DNA of 64,000 nt from assembly GCF_024362695.1 (NCBI RefSeq), contig NC_065419.1, positions 8,804,678 to 8,868,677 of the forward strand, in the 5' to 3' direction. The DNA is from Pectinophora gossypiella (taxonomy: Eukaryota > Arthropoda > Insecta > Lepidoptera > Gelechiidae). A model generated the notes under the pieces. The model was not told the DNA's origin, did not search any database, and was given only the letters and a program-made list of their open reading frames with translations. Position 1 is the first letter of the stretch. Each line of letters begins with the position of its first letter. Below, one piece after another: positions 45,901-56,032 of the stretch. Made by a program: the position numbers and the translations under genes.

Positions 45901-46655
45901 GCAAAAACACCCCTGAAATAGTACGCGCATTAATTTCGTACTTTTCTTATTACGGTACCCCTAGAATCATAAATGTAGACCCCGGCACAGAGTTTAACAA
46001 TACCCTTTTGAAAGAAACCTTATGTTTCTACAAAATAAACCTTCATATCGGAACTCCGCACAACCCAAATTCCATGGGAATAGTAGAGAGGTTTCACTCT
46101 ACCATTTTAGAAATTTATCGTATCGCAAAGTATGAGCGAAAACTTACCGACGCAGCTTCCGTCATGACGTATGCTATCATGGCATACAACCATACAATAC
46201 ATTCTACTACTGGATTAACCCCATTTGAAGTAGTATTAGGACACACGGATTCCTCAAACGCGTTTGATGTAGACTTTAATAAACATTACACCCAAAAACT
46301 AATCAACGATCATGCGAACCGAACAAAATTCTTATATAAGTACCTAACAGAGAAAATGATAGACCACAAGGAAAATATTAGGGAAAAGCGAGGAGGTGAG
46401 AAAAACATTAACTTAGACGAAGGAGAGACAGTTTACATCAAAGGAGTGAACACTAGACGTAGCAAAGACAAACCACGTTTTGAAAGGGCAATAGTATCTG
46501 GAAATATAGTTAGGAACACTGTACCCATCCACGTTAGGAACCGCGAAACTAAGGTAACTATTAAGGATATTCGACGGCCCCCACAGGTTCGCGACCGTGC
46601 TGCTGGTAATGAGCATCCAGAGCCAGAGCCAGGCCCTTCAACTGCAGAAGATTGA
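42912..46655 (+). CDS. pol: errantivirus Pol (protease, reverse transcriptase, RNase H, integrase)
   Basis: 1,247 codons counted from the first in-frame ATG. The frame is open back to the slippery site at 42801, so Pol is probably made as a Gag-Pol fusion and the ATG is not the true N-terminus. Domains: aspartic protease with DTGSS at residues 3-7; reverse transcriptase with MVIDYRRLN, FSTIDLASGYHQ, MPFGLKTAPATFQ and catalytic YLDD at 412-415; RNase H with TTDAS, TEKELLAIVWA and TDHRPLTW; an acidic or polar linker; integrase with an HHCC zinc domain (about 900-940) and catalytic Asp970, Asp1023 and Glu1059, the last two separated by 35 residues as expected. No chromodomain. All catalytic residues are present. 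The end overlaps env by 69 bp or less. Confidence 0.93.
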   Translation: MIDTGSSRSFISPKKANEFFAKFKILEPFEVISTHARSCHNEVIQIPLLKTFKSKLQQKFYVYDVDSRYDGLIGSDLLKKLDASIDMKHQVLRTRDTEIPILYEAPHELILGPRSETRVRIPTDLQNGHAILDFIEFTKGVRMPTAIVNCVDFMATSVIQNATDDTIAVTFNKPLPVTPFQENEIIVNSTDHSYDVDDLLKQNLQRLRLDHMNQEERDKISKLCYEFRDIFYSEDIPLTFTNQVKHEIRTTNEDPIYIRPYRHPPAQNLEIQNQVEKLLKDNVIRESHSPWSAPVHLVPKKQDASGKTKFRMVIDYRRLNDITVDDKYPLPNINDLFDKLGKSTYFSTIDLASGYHQIEVAEKDRHKTAFSTQAGHFEFTRMPFGLKTAPATFQRAMDNVLRGLQGLHCLVYLDDIIVYSSSLQEHLEKLRKVFERLRATNLKVTLDKCEFLRKEVLYLGHVITKEGLKPNDDKIKAVLKFPLPKTTTEIKSFLGLVGYYRKFIKDFSKLTRPLTNCLKKRNRIQINQEYINAFEKCKELLVNAPLLQFPDFTKPFVLTTDASDYAIGAVLSQGPIGSDKPIAYASRTLNDAETRYSTTEKELLAIVWATKYFRPYLYGNKFTIYTDHRPLTWLKSMKETNSKLTRWKLRLAEFDYDVVYKAGKQNNNADALSRIRVNAVGNDSESMRVNVDESEHRLRSYLDDVVNEVVRLGSRPQNRRNEQVNTDDVIELSSDDGSETPRAGHNELESQFPIVSPSESTITIPENTNSNTDTIHSARDIDTNGIPILNEAIDSKPNQILVYTWNRNETSINNLSNSKQRIIEVTLPLNRPDLVKEFLKGYVRPKIKQFIYFESEIHRKQFVQAFISLFKKGAVHLMECTKRVITVENEEEQRQIVLKYHEGSTCHRGIKETLMKLKRVYYWNNMDITVTAIINSCETCKKLKYDRKPFKPELQLTQTQNKPFQELFMDVFSIEGQYFLTIVDAFSKLGQAIPIPSKNTPEIVRALISYFSYYGTPRIINVDPGTEFNNTLLKETLCFYKINLHIGTPHNPNSMGIVERFHSTILEIYRIAKYERKLTDAASVMTYAIMAYNHTIHSTTGLTPFEVVLGHTDSSNAFDVDFNKHYTQKLINDHANRTKFLYKYLTEKMIDHKENIREKRGGEKNINLDEGETVYIKGVNTRRSKDKPRFERAIVSGNIVRNTVPIHVRNRETKVTIKDIRRPPQVRDRAAGNEHPEPEPGPSTAED

Positions 46656-48342
46656 ACGGAACCCTGGAATACTTCCTGTGAGAAAGGGACGCGCCATTAT
46701 TACCTACGATAAATGGTTAATTTTTAAGACATTAGATTTAAACCTTGTATATGAAGATTTAGAGCTCAATGTTAATCGACTTGCGGATCTAAACGAACAT
46801 GTGCTACATTATTTTAAACAAAACATTACCTCCGAATGCACTGATATTAAAGTACAAACTGAACATATAAAGAACATAACCATACAAAAGTTTAGACAAC
46901 TTATTCCTTCTGTCAGACAAAAACGAGGACTGTTAAACCCAATAGGTTCACTAATTAAAGTTTTAACGGGGAACTTAGACAACGAAGACGCAATAAGGTA
47001 CGATAGTCAGATCAGTAAATTACAACAACAACAACATAGTGTCTCTATGAAAATCGCCTTGATAACCGAAATTATGGGATCTGTTGCAAATGTAACAAAT
47101 GCTACGAAGAACAATTTTATCCAGCTCGATAAAGAAATACACGATTTGAAAATATTACTAAATGAATCAATCCAAACAAGCCAAAGTATAAATAAAGTTA
47201 TCCATGTCTATAGTCTTTTCTTACATAACTTCCAAATGCTCTACATAAAGCTGGACGAAATTGAAACTGCCGTTGCATTTAGTAAGGTAGGAACTTTACA
47301 TCAATCGATTATTGATACCGATGAAATTATGACTGTACTTAGGAAAATAGAATTAACTGATAAATTGGTTTATCCCGTAGAGTTAAATAATTTGATAAGA
47401 ATTGAACAATGTGTAGAGTTAAAAGCGTTTTCTAAAGAAAATCAGATTACCTTTATTATTGAAGTTCCGTTAGTCAGATCCGAGAGTTATCATTATTATC
47501 GAGTCTTGTCATTACCTGTAACAGATAACCTAAATCTAACTACCCTAATAATTCCTAAATATCCTTACCTTATTGTGAATCAGTCGAAAGCTCTGTCGCT
47601 CTCCCACTCTTGCCTGGAAATAGAAAGAAGCATCTTCATGTGTCATGAAGACTCCATTGTTCCGCCGACTATGGAAGATGTCTGCATCACCGATCTACTG
47701 AAGTTCGTCATTAATACCACCATGTGTTCCCCTATTCACGTGGATATAACAAAATTCAAATTACAGCCAATAGAGTCAAATCGTTGGATATTCTACTGCA
47801 AAACCGCTACTCTAATGACGTCACAATGTGGAGAGGATGTCACTAGAACATATGTTGAAGGAACCTATATACTTACCATTGAAGACGCCTGCGAAATAAC
47901 AATCCAAAATGTAACTCTGAAACAACACCGATCGAAGGCGGGCAACGTTTTATACGAGAAACTTCCAATAATTGATCTTCCATCACTGTCGACGTCAAAG
48001 CCAGTCGTCTCGAAGAAACCACTTAACCTGGATGAAATAGATTTACAGACCCTGCAAAGCCTGTCCCATGTCCTGAAAAATAGTGAAAGTGAATTAGTTA
48101 GTGAAGTGAGCACATATGGAAGTGTAGTGAACGCAAGAAACATTAGTATAGGGACTCTACTTCTCTATGTAATCATAATTTTAAGTATTTTCATATATTC
48201 ATTTAAACGTTTTAAGAATTTCATATTATCAGATCGGAATCATCAAAGGGCTGAAAACCACCCCTCCGATAATTCCAATCTTATGGAGGGAGGAGTTATG
48301 TATTCCGGACCTACCGCGGGTACTGTAAGAGTCCCGACGTAA
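46587..48342 (+). CDS. env: errantivirus envelope fusion protein, baculovirus F-like
   Basis: Membrane fusion glycoprotein of errantiviruses, related to baculovirus F proteins. The frame is open from upstream of 46587 to TAA 48340-48342. The first in-frame ATG is 46609, but that start would lack most of a signal peptide. A strong acceptor (CCCCCACAG ending at 46586) precedes a hydrophobic stretch, and the leader donor at 41167 joins it in frame, so I mark the coding exon from 46587. Seen: a furin-type RQKR site at about 46915-46926, followed by a fusion-peptide-like segment; coiled-coil-prone N/Q-rich helix; several N-glycosylation sequons and paired cysteines; one membrane anchor near residue 530; a short cytoplasmic tail. 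The last 16 codons lie inside the 3' LTR. No break was found. Confidence 0.85.
48283..48293 (+). other. polypurine tract of the errantivirus
   Basis: GGAGGGAGG immediately before the 3' LTR (AGTTATG at 48294), inside the env frame. Confidence 0.8.
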
Positions 48343-48594
48343 GCTTTCTAAGTATTGTATGAAGCGCATTCCCAGACCTCCGGCGCAGACGAACAACATC
48401 CGTCCTGCGCATTCAGCTTTAGATAAGCCCGAACTACCGGGAGGTATTGTTGTTTTCATAGCTTTCTTAGATCATAGAACTAGCTCATAAGTTTAGTCTT
48501 AAGTTGACCACTGTAAAGTACGCATTAAAAGTTTAAATTCAAAATTCAATTTTTGCTTTTTAAAAAGAGTCCCTCGCTCCGCGGCAACTTAAGT
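48294..48594 (+). repeat. 3' LTR of the errantivirus
   Basis: 301 bp, appears identical to the 5' LTR. It contains the env stop codon at 48340-48342. Confidence 0.9.
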
Positions 48595-48598
48595 ACCT

Positions 48599-50634
48599 AC
48601 TCATCGAAATATTTGTTGACGTGTAATATTTATTATGAATAAAGAATTGAATTGAATTGAATAATATTGAAAAATAAAGGTTTTGATTTTCTTACAAAAA
48701 TATTTTGTTTTAATTTACCTCACTATCACAAATAAGCAGTTTTCATCGTTTTCAGCCATCATAACTTTACATTTTTCATGACTACACGAGATCCCGAAAA
48801 TTAAGGAACTCGTGGGATTGATATTTCCAATCCTGCGAGATCTCGAATTTGCAATCTTGAGTCAGGATTGCATTTCCTAGGTCTGTCTATGTGTCATATT
48901 GTGGTATAAACTGCCTGTACGTAGATATTCATGAAATCATATTAACTAGGCGTGCACGTGGTGTGGTGACCGCAGTATGCAATTTCTCGGCTTAAACTGT
49001 TTGCCTTCTCATAGATTCAGTATTTAGACGCTTTTACAACACACTTGAACAATTTTGTTACCACGAAGTCTTCGTAAGTTTGTGAAGTCATATTAAATAA
49101 CTGATAATCAGCAAAGTCCATGCCGCGACTTGTGAGTGATGCCCTTTTTTTCAGGACGTCCACGACCAACCGTATGACCATTAATTGATGTTACGAAAAT
49201 ATTGGATATTGAGTATGATTATGATTTATAAGGTCGCCTATTGTGCTTATGTTTTTATTCGTATGTTTATTTCCTTTGTATATGTCGTTGTGCGATAAAG
49301 TATTATTGATTGATTGATTGATGATTATTATCTATTTCAAAAATATTTCCATTTGCCTATTGTTAAAATTTTCAATATCGCTTTTCTGTACTGGCTTAGA
49401 ATAAAGGCTACTTGGACATATTGGAAGTTCTCCAATATGTTTGTTCCATTCTAAATGACTGAGATGGGAGTACCTCTTGAACCTGAATGGGTATTTATTG
49501 GACAATTTGTAATGACATATTCTAGAGTAACATAGGTGGAGACAGATGTTTGAGAGCTTTGTTTTTGTATGTTGACGATGAAATGTAATGAATAGAGGCT
49601 TGAAAAAGAAGATTTTAGAGAAATCGAAAAAAGTTTGGCGTAAGTTAAGAGGTACCTACCTATTGCAATTGTTGCAAATTAAAACAAAATAGAGGTCCAA
49701 AAAGAAAATACTAAGTTATTTTAAGATATTTTTAACTGTTTTCCACTTATTTTTTCTTCTTTTTTTCTTTATTCTTCTTTATTTTGCTTGTTTTGTAGTA
49801 AGTGGAACTCCGTGTTCTTTACGCGAAATAGGCATTATCTTTTTAGTTTACCTTTTTAAGTAATAAATCTTTTAAGTAATCAGTACTTACGCCGCAATCA
49901 ATAATTAATTAATGAGCACCCTTTCTCACCGGGTGCGATTCGGAGCGGTCTTTTTGACTAGACTTTCCTGTTAAAGTCATCTTATAAATACATATTAGGA
50001 GATATTGAAAGTAAAATTTACCTTGGGTTGGTAATATAATATTACAATAATCTCGATTCTTATTATCCGACGTATTATTAATGTTTATTATAATAATGTA
50101 AAGTCAGCACTGACATATAACTAATTAGTTAGAAACTATCACAGCACCGCATAAATCATTGTCCAACGTTGATTGGTAAGCGAGATTCATCTGGTTAATT
50201 AAAATCAAAATCTGGTGAAATTCTGGACTCGAAAACAACAAGGTTTGAAATGGTGATAATAATTTAAGCGATAACATGAATTTGTGAGGAAACTCTTGCG
50301 GGGACTGTATATTGAACTTGAGGAAATAAGGCCTATGTGCCTATCTTATTTAGGTACATAATAATACGTAAATACTTATACTTAGGTACGTATGGAAGAT
50401 ACGCATTGATATTGTCGTCTCAGCCTATATACCTTTTACGCACGTTCCAAAATAACACAAATAGATACTGTGATGTGTGCTACTTTTTAAATTATAGAGG
50501 ATTTTTTTTATAGCCCTCACCCGGGCTTAGGGAAATTCAATTCAAAAACAGTGGATTTCAACTACAGCGACATCAGCTGGTGGACTCATTGAAGGTTGTC
50601 ATTCAAGAGCTTGGAAAGTCTGCTCTCTGGCATA
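48599..50634. other. intergenic DNA right of the errantivirus
   Basis: No gene recognised. 'gcgataaagtattattgatt' followed by a (TGAT)n run near 49290-49325 looks like the 3' end of a plus-strand non-LTR element. Palindromic pieces at 48785-48865 resemble those at 40.34 kb. Confidence 0.4.
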
Positions 50635-50845
50635 CCCCGGACACTTCATACAAACAATCTCGTTTTACACAGACACCACACATTTACGTACACGCGCATC
50701 CTGTGTGTGTGACGTCTGACGCCCCATATAATTCAAGTCTAAACTGCGTTCGAGGGAGGGGGGGAGGTAAACCTAGCTCAGAAACTAGTGGGGGGCGAAG
50801 AGTTGCCGTTCTATACGTAGTATTATTCCTTATTCTATGTCTCTG
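50635..50845 (+). repeat. GC-rich dispersed repeat, copy 3
   Basis: 'ggacacttcatacaaac', 'tgtgtgtgacgtctgacgcc', 'attcaagtctaaactgcg', a long G-run, 'taaacctagctcag' and 'gagttgccgttctatacg', in the same order as copies at 5.4 kb and 11.3 kb. Confidence 0.65.
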
Positions 50846-51004
50846 TGATGGCTCGTATAGCTAATTTTGTGTGAGAACGTACGCCCTCATCGTGGTCACG
50901 TCAGCACACCGCCTACGTAATTATAGGTGATTGCCGCAGGTGGTCGGGCTTTCAGATCATCACGTTTTCTATCCAGATCTGACTTTCTTTCTTTATCGAA
51001 GTCA

Positions 51005-51113
51005 GACACCTTCTGTTGGACGAGGCGTCTCCACTCCGGACGCTGGCCACTGATTGCGCCGTGAGGACTCGATGTGCCACGATTTCATGTGCCTTTTCAG
51101 AACGTCCTTGTAT
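51005..51113 (-). pseudogene. endonuclease/reverse-transcriptase C-terminal fragment
   Basis: Minus strand reads YKDVLKRHMKSWHIESSRRN with drift afterwards. YKDVLKRHMK is also found in the fragment at 55.4 kb on the other strand. It is a truncated non-LTR element with frameshifts. Confidence 0.55.
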
Positions 51114-51460
51114 TGTAGGTATATACAATACACAATTAATAACCAAATAGCAAAAAAGTTTATTGTTCCAATTAAAAACAAAACAAATCAAAAAATTTCT
51201 TAGTAAAATACAAGTGTACTTTGAGGGAGCTGATACTTGTAAAAGGTTTTCCTTTGTGCTACAAGTCACCAGCCCCAATCCTCAGAAATAATTGGGTAAT
51301 TGTATTTTTTTCTCTTTTACTTATTTATTTTGAAAGGCTGATTTTTACGAACACGAATTATTTGTAGCACACGGCGTAACGTAACATCATCACTGTAAGT
51401 GTAATGTACCACTACACTTCGTAACACCAGTCAGTTCCCACCTTTAAGCGTGTTCTAAAT

Positions 51461-51626
51461 GCGGGATACTCTCGTGAAGAAGTCGACTCCCTCGTGCGAA
51501 GCGTCGATCTCGATGTTCGCTTTAGTTCCCTCGCAAGTCCTTCTTGTACTCCCTCTTGAAGTCCTCCGCTAGATGGTTCACCAGACTGTTGTCGAAGTCT
51601 TCGCCTCCTAAGTGCGTGTCGCCCGC
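51461..51626 (-). pseudogene. HSP70 pseudogene fragment
   Basis: Minus strand encodes AGDTHLGGEDFDNSLVNHLA followed by EDFKREYKKDL, a signature block of the HSP70 ATPase domain. A stop follows, then after a frame change NIEIDASHEGVDFFTRVSR, which in HSP70 lies about 25 residues farther on. The intervening segment (around the LRTAAERAK motif) is deleted. No other part of HSP70 was found nearby. It is probably a small retroposed or duplicated relic of an Hsc70/Hsp70 gene. Confidence 0.8.
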
Positions 51627-54600
51627 ATATATACGTGCATTGAAATAGAACAAACTTATTCAACAGCCCACGTTCCGAATTCTTGAGGTAGGTACAATAG
51701 GAAACGTAACTATGTTGGTAGGTAACACGTTTCTGAATTTCAAATAAGGTGTTAAGATCTAAATCTAGATTCGATCTTGCTGTAGGGTCACAAGGTTGAA
51801 GCCTTTTGTAAGCAAAAAAGCAAAAGCATTTTTACCTACTGGTCTTAAAGTAAATATCATAATAGGATTATTATGGCGAAGAGTCGCGGATTACCTACCT
51901 AAGATTATTTTTTGTTAAACACCTCAATAGGAATTCATTTACGATCCACAGTGTCGCCTATATTTAAAAAAAAAGGTAATTAGACGTGTAGTGCTCGAAA
52001 TTATGCAAAGTAAGCACCGAACCTTGATGCAGCCAATGGTAGCATAACCCCGCCGATGTGAATTCATTCAACCGACACGTGGATCCTGCGAAACTAAGTA
52101 GGTTAATAAAGAACGGTCCAACCCAAATAGTCTTACTGTCTTTTGCGATGACATCGTTTTGCATTTTAAATTAGCATCATCATATTGCTCAAGGCATGTA
52201 GGTGAGTACTTACCTCATAAATTGAGCCTCGAGGAAATCTATGTTATGATGATGATGAGTTTCGATTATGATACCTGTATAAACTCATAAATATACCTAA
52301 AAATATCAAAATAGATGTTGTTTCAACGTTGTTGTGTTCCACATTTTCCAGAACCATTCATGTCTCTCTCTTTAAAAAATACGACGAAAGTCGAAATACG
52401 AAATTCGTCACGATATCAAAATACTCACACATATCATGGTTGTATTCTCAGAGCGACATTTTCTCGAAAATATAGGCTAGCAAACAGAAGGCAAACATTT
52501 CATTTTTGTGCTAGTACTGCCATCTATGTTTGTGTTTCTGTAAACTTATAGTTGTCAGAGAGCTACCTCTCTTAGAAAGTTAAAGGTTTTTGCTATAAAT
52601 GAGAAAGTAGTTACTGTTTTGTTATCTACATTGTTCGATAGATGTCGCTACCCACATGTTTTAGAAGTAAGTACTTAGTACATAAACATGAGAAAATAAA
52701 AATTACCCCTGTACTGTAGCACGAAACAGGTGCATTATAGGCGTAAAAATCTAAGAATTTTCGATGGTCGAAAATACTTTAGATTTTTTTCTCTATGCTA
52801 TTAGGCGCTGCTGTTTAAAAGAAGCGTATCTATCTAGTCGAATTAATAAAGCCGGAGCTTCTTAACTTCTTATTTGCCGGGAACAAAGAATTATATAAAA
52901 AACTACCCCTGCAAAAGAGAAAATCATCAAAATCGGACTTTTCTCTGTCAAATAAGAAGTGAAACCATTGATTGACTCCACTAATCACATGAAAATGAAG
53001 AATAAAACAACAATATTTATTTAGTATTAACTATTTATATATTTCAATAGTATCTCTTAAATTATATACTATATCTTCTAACGCTCCGCGCTCGCAATAT
53101 TTGGTTTAAGTCTAAGAAGACGAATCAACAGTTTAGTCAGATATCCTAGTCATAATCAACAGTCGAACTGAAATCTAAGACAATACATTTAATACTCAAA
53201 CTAAATGTAAACTTAGATACAAGTGTTAAGTGCTCAACTAAGATAAAATACTGGTTCATCTCTTTGCTGCATTACAAGAAACTAAACTATTTAGTGGGGA
53301 ATGTTAACTTTGGTATAAAATATTAATTATAAACAACAAAACGTAATTAAACTCAATGATACGAGAAACGAAACTTATATCAAGCATAAATTAAGAAAAA
53401 TACTGTTTAATCAATAGCCTAAGACCAGTTAAAATATATTTACAGTAACTGGCGAACTTAAATTTGTATACAAATAAAGGAAATATTTAAAACATTTCGA
53501 TTGCAAGGTAGGATAGACATTGCACGGTGCAGAACTAAAAATAACATTGTACGAACACGTAAAATACTGGGAAACCTAACGGATGACCTCTAACATGTAT
53601 TATATACTATAAGATGAATATCTCTCAGTTATACAATTTTCTAGTGCACCATATAAGTAATAGTTACATAGGCTCTAACAGATATCAAGGCTTAATTGAG
53701 TAGGTACCGTTAATTTTTAATTCCATTTCCTCTTTACCTACAACATCCAGTACACAAACTATGGAATATGTAGACATACACTTTCGATTCTGATAGAATA
53801 GAGAATTATATGCACTTTAAGTCATACATAGAACAAACTTGAAGGCGCACTAATTTTACACTTTTAAATATAAATATCTATGTCAGATATGAATATATAA
53901 TAATTCTTCTAAATAATATTTTTCTAGATCTGATAAGATGTAAATAAAATATTAGATATATTAATTTGCGCGTAAAGTAATTTTCTAAATGAACACGAAC
54001 AAATTGCTCAGATGAATGTATGAGTACCTAGATACAATGTTAATGTTGATGCGAATGTTTAAATATTGGAAATATTGATGTCGGAAAACACAGATGCAAA
54101 TCATGGGTTACGTATTTCCTTCTAATAAAGATTTTTTTTTCATATCAGCATCACTCAAGTTTAGTTAACCATATGTTTCTTCTTCACCAAATATTGCCGC
54201 AAGTTAAAAAATATAGCTTTCAGAATTACTTCATTTTATCCATCTAGTACGCTACCCATGACCAGTATCTATTCTCCAGATATAAGTAATAATAATTATC
54301 ACAACATTTACAAAAAGCTACAGTAGCCTAAAAGACATTTACAAGAGTTTTTATTTTTATATAACGACATATAAAAAGATTCAAATATTCTCTAATCAGT
54401 TACAGTTTTTTTTTTTCATATAGATTGAGTCTCAATTATTTACACCAGACGTGTGTAAAAATATATTTCTATTCCTTTATGTTACTAAAGACACATTTGC
54501 TTCAAATATTTATCGATGTTCAAATTTCGATAAAAAGCAATAAGTAAGTAGTTTTTAAAAAGACATTGATCATGTTTAGGGTTACTTAACTCATAACTGC

Positions 54601-55361
54601 AGAGTTGTGGTGAAGCCGCTTCTCTATAGATCTGTGCTTGCTCACCCTTTAGGTGATTTAATCGTAAACATTAATAAAATCCGTGGATATATTTTCACAT
54701 GCATCCAGCATAAAGATTTTCTCAAATATATTAATTATTTTAACTTGGTACGACTCAATCGAAATTTCTTTATAAAAAAGTATTAAATTAGCCATCACTA
54801 ATTTGTCCAGTTATATAATATTCGTCAGTCAAGCCTTTGTATCTACGAAGTATGAAATTACTAGGTACGTATAGTTAGGCTAGGATTGCCTTTACGTTGA
54901 TGTTATTTAGTATAAGTAATACCCTTTACTATTTATACGAATATATATAGCCAAATCGAAATGGCCTAGGTTAAACATTTATAATCATTGGAAAAATCAA
55001 CAAATAATTGTAAAATCGTTTCCCCAGAATCATACATCCTCTCGATGTCCCTTTACAGATCTATCCCTCCGAAAAAACATATCAATATATGTAGACAGTA
55101 CAATAGGTACTACAAATCGACAACTTAACAATGAGTGTCAAGATTTTTTACATCTGACAATGGCTACATGCTAAGCCGGATACAAATTTTGCGAGGCATG
55201 AGCCCCGCACGCCATGCGCCGCACGGGTCGCAATGTTTTTTTTTATGTGACTTATTGTAGGTTTACTTCAGAGGGGTTAACTAATTGCCCGTACAACCTC
55301 GACATATGTGTATTGAACCTTCTTATTCGGTGAGAGGTATGTGCTACCTACACACAGTGAA
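51627..55361. other. intergenic or 3' UTR DNA without recognisable genes
   Basis: Mostly AT-rich. From about 53.0 to 55.2 kb there is almost no open frame on either strand. It lies downstream of the Rap1GAP gene stop and could include a long 3' UTR, but the fragment at 55.4 kb interrupts it and no polyadenylation site could be assigned. Confidence 0.4.
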
Positions 55362-55685
55362 CTTGAGGAAGGCAAGCGCAAGCATGGCGGACAACTCCTT
55401 AGGTACAAAGACGTGCTAAAGCGGCACATGAAAAAGTGCGGCATTGAGCCATGTCAGTGGGAAAATATAGCCGCTAATCGCCCGGTATGGAGAGCTTTGG
55501 TTCACACCAAAGTTTATGAATTTGAACATCGACGGCGCTTAGAGCTTGACGCCAAGCGCGATGAACTGAAAGCCTACGGCGATCAATTAAGCATATTTAA
55601 ATGGTGTACTCACATGCCCACTATGTGCCAGGATCTTTTCCAATAAGATTGGCTACATAAGCCACATGCGAGCACATGAACGTCG
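55362..55685 (+). pseudogene. non-LTR retrotransposon C-terminus with broken zinc finger
   Basis: An open stretch containing KHGGQLLRYKDVLKRHMKKC, NRPVWRALVH, then RRRLELDAKRDELKA, the typical end of insect endonuclease/reverse transcriptases. A C2H2 finger follows (C at CTHMPTMC), but a stop at 55644-55646 interrupts it; in another frame the sequence continues as KIGYISHMRAHER. It lies antisense to and downstream of the Rap1GAP gene. Confidence 0.75.
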
Positions 55686-56032
55686 GAGTTGAAGCAGTCG
55701 CCGTTGCCGAAATCGGCTGGATCACATCACGCACGGATACCATAATAATATAGCAACCCTTGCTGCGTCCGGTGAGCGGTGAGCTTCGCAAAGTTTGTAT
55801 CCACCTCTACATATACATAAATATGACACTGAATACCAAAGATTTCTTAAAACACTGTACTATTTTTATTTGTATATTTATGCATTTGTAGTCCACTATA
55901 ACGTTTTTGAAATTATTTTCAAATACAAATTGTATTACAAGATAATTTCGTTGCCGTCTTTAATACGTCATCACCGCTTTTTGTCGTACCGTGTGTTGGT
56001 AATGCCGTTCTAAGTAGTAAGGGACTTAAGGT

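Larger units (their letters stand above)
40675..48594 (+). mobile_element. errantivirus-type endogenous retrovirus (Ty3/gypsy family, env-bearing), apparently intact
   Basis: 7,920-bp element with 301-bp LTRs (40675-40975 and 48294-48594) that appear identical, starting AGTTAT as in gypsy-group errantiviruses. It is flanked by the 4-bp target duplication ACCT (40671-40674 and 48595-48598). Order: LTR, tRNA-Ser-type primer site, 540-bp leader, gag, pol in the -1 frame, env overlapping the end of pol, polypurine tract, LTR. None of the three genes shows an internal stop or frameshift apart from the programmed gag/pol one. Identical LTRs and open genes mean recent insertion, and the element may still be active. 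Insect errantiviruses can move between somatic and germ cells through their envelope protein; that is family knowledge, not shown here. Confidence 0.92.

Noticed and set aside
46597..46608. env start at 46597
   Set aside because: That codon is GTG, not ATG. The first ATG is 46609, and splicing offers a better start.
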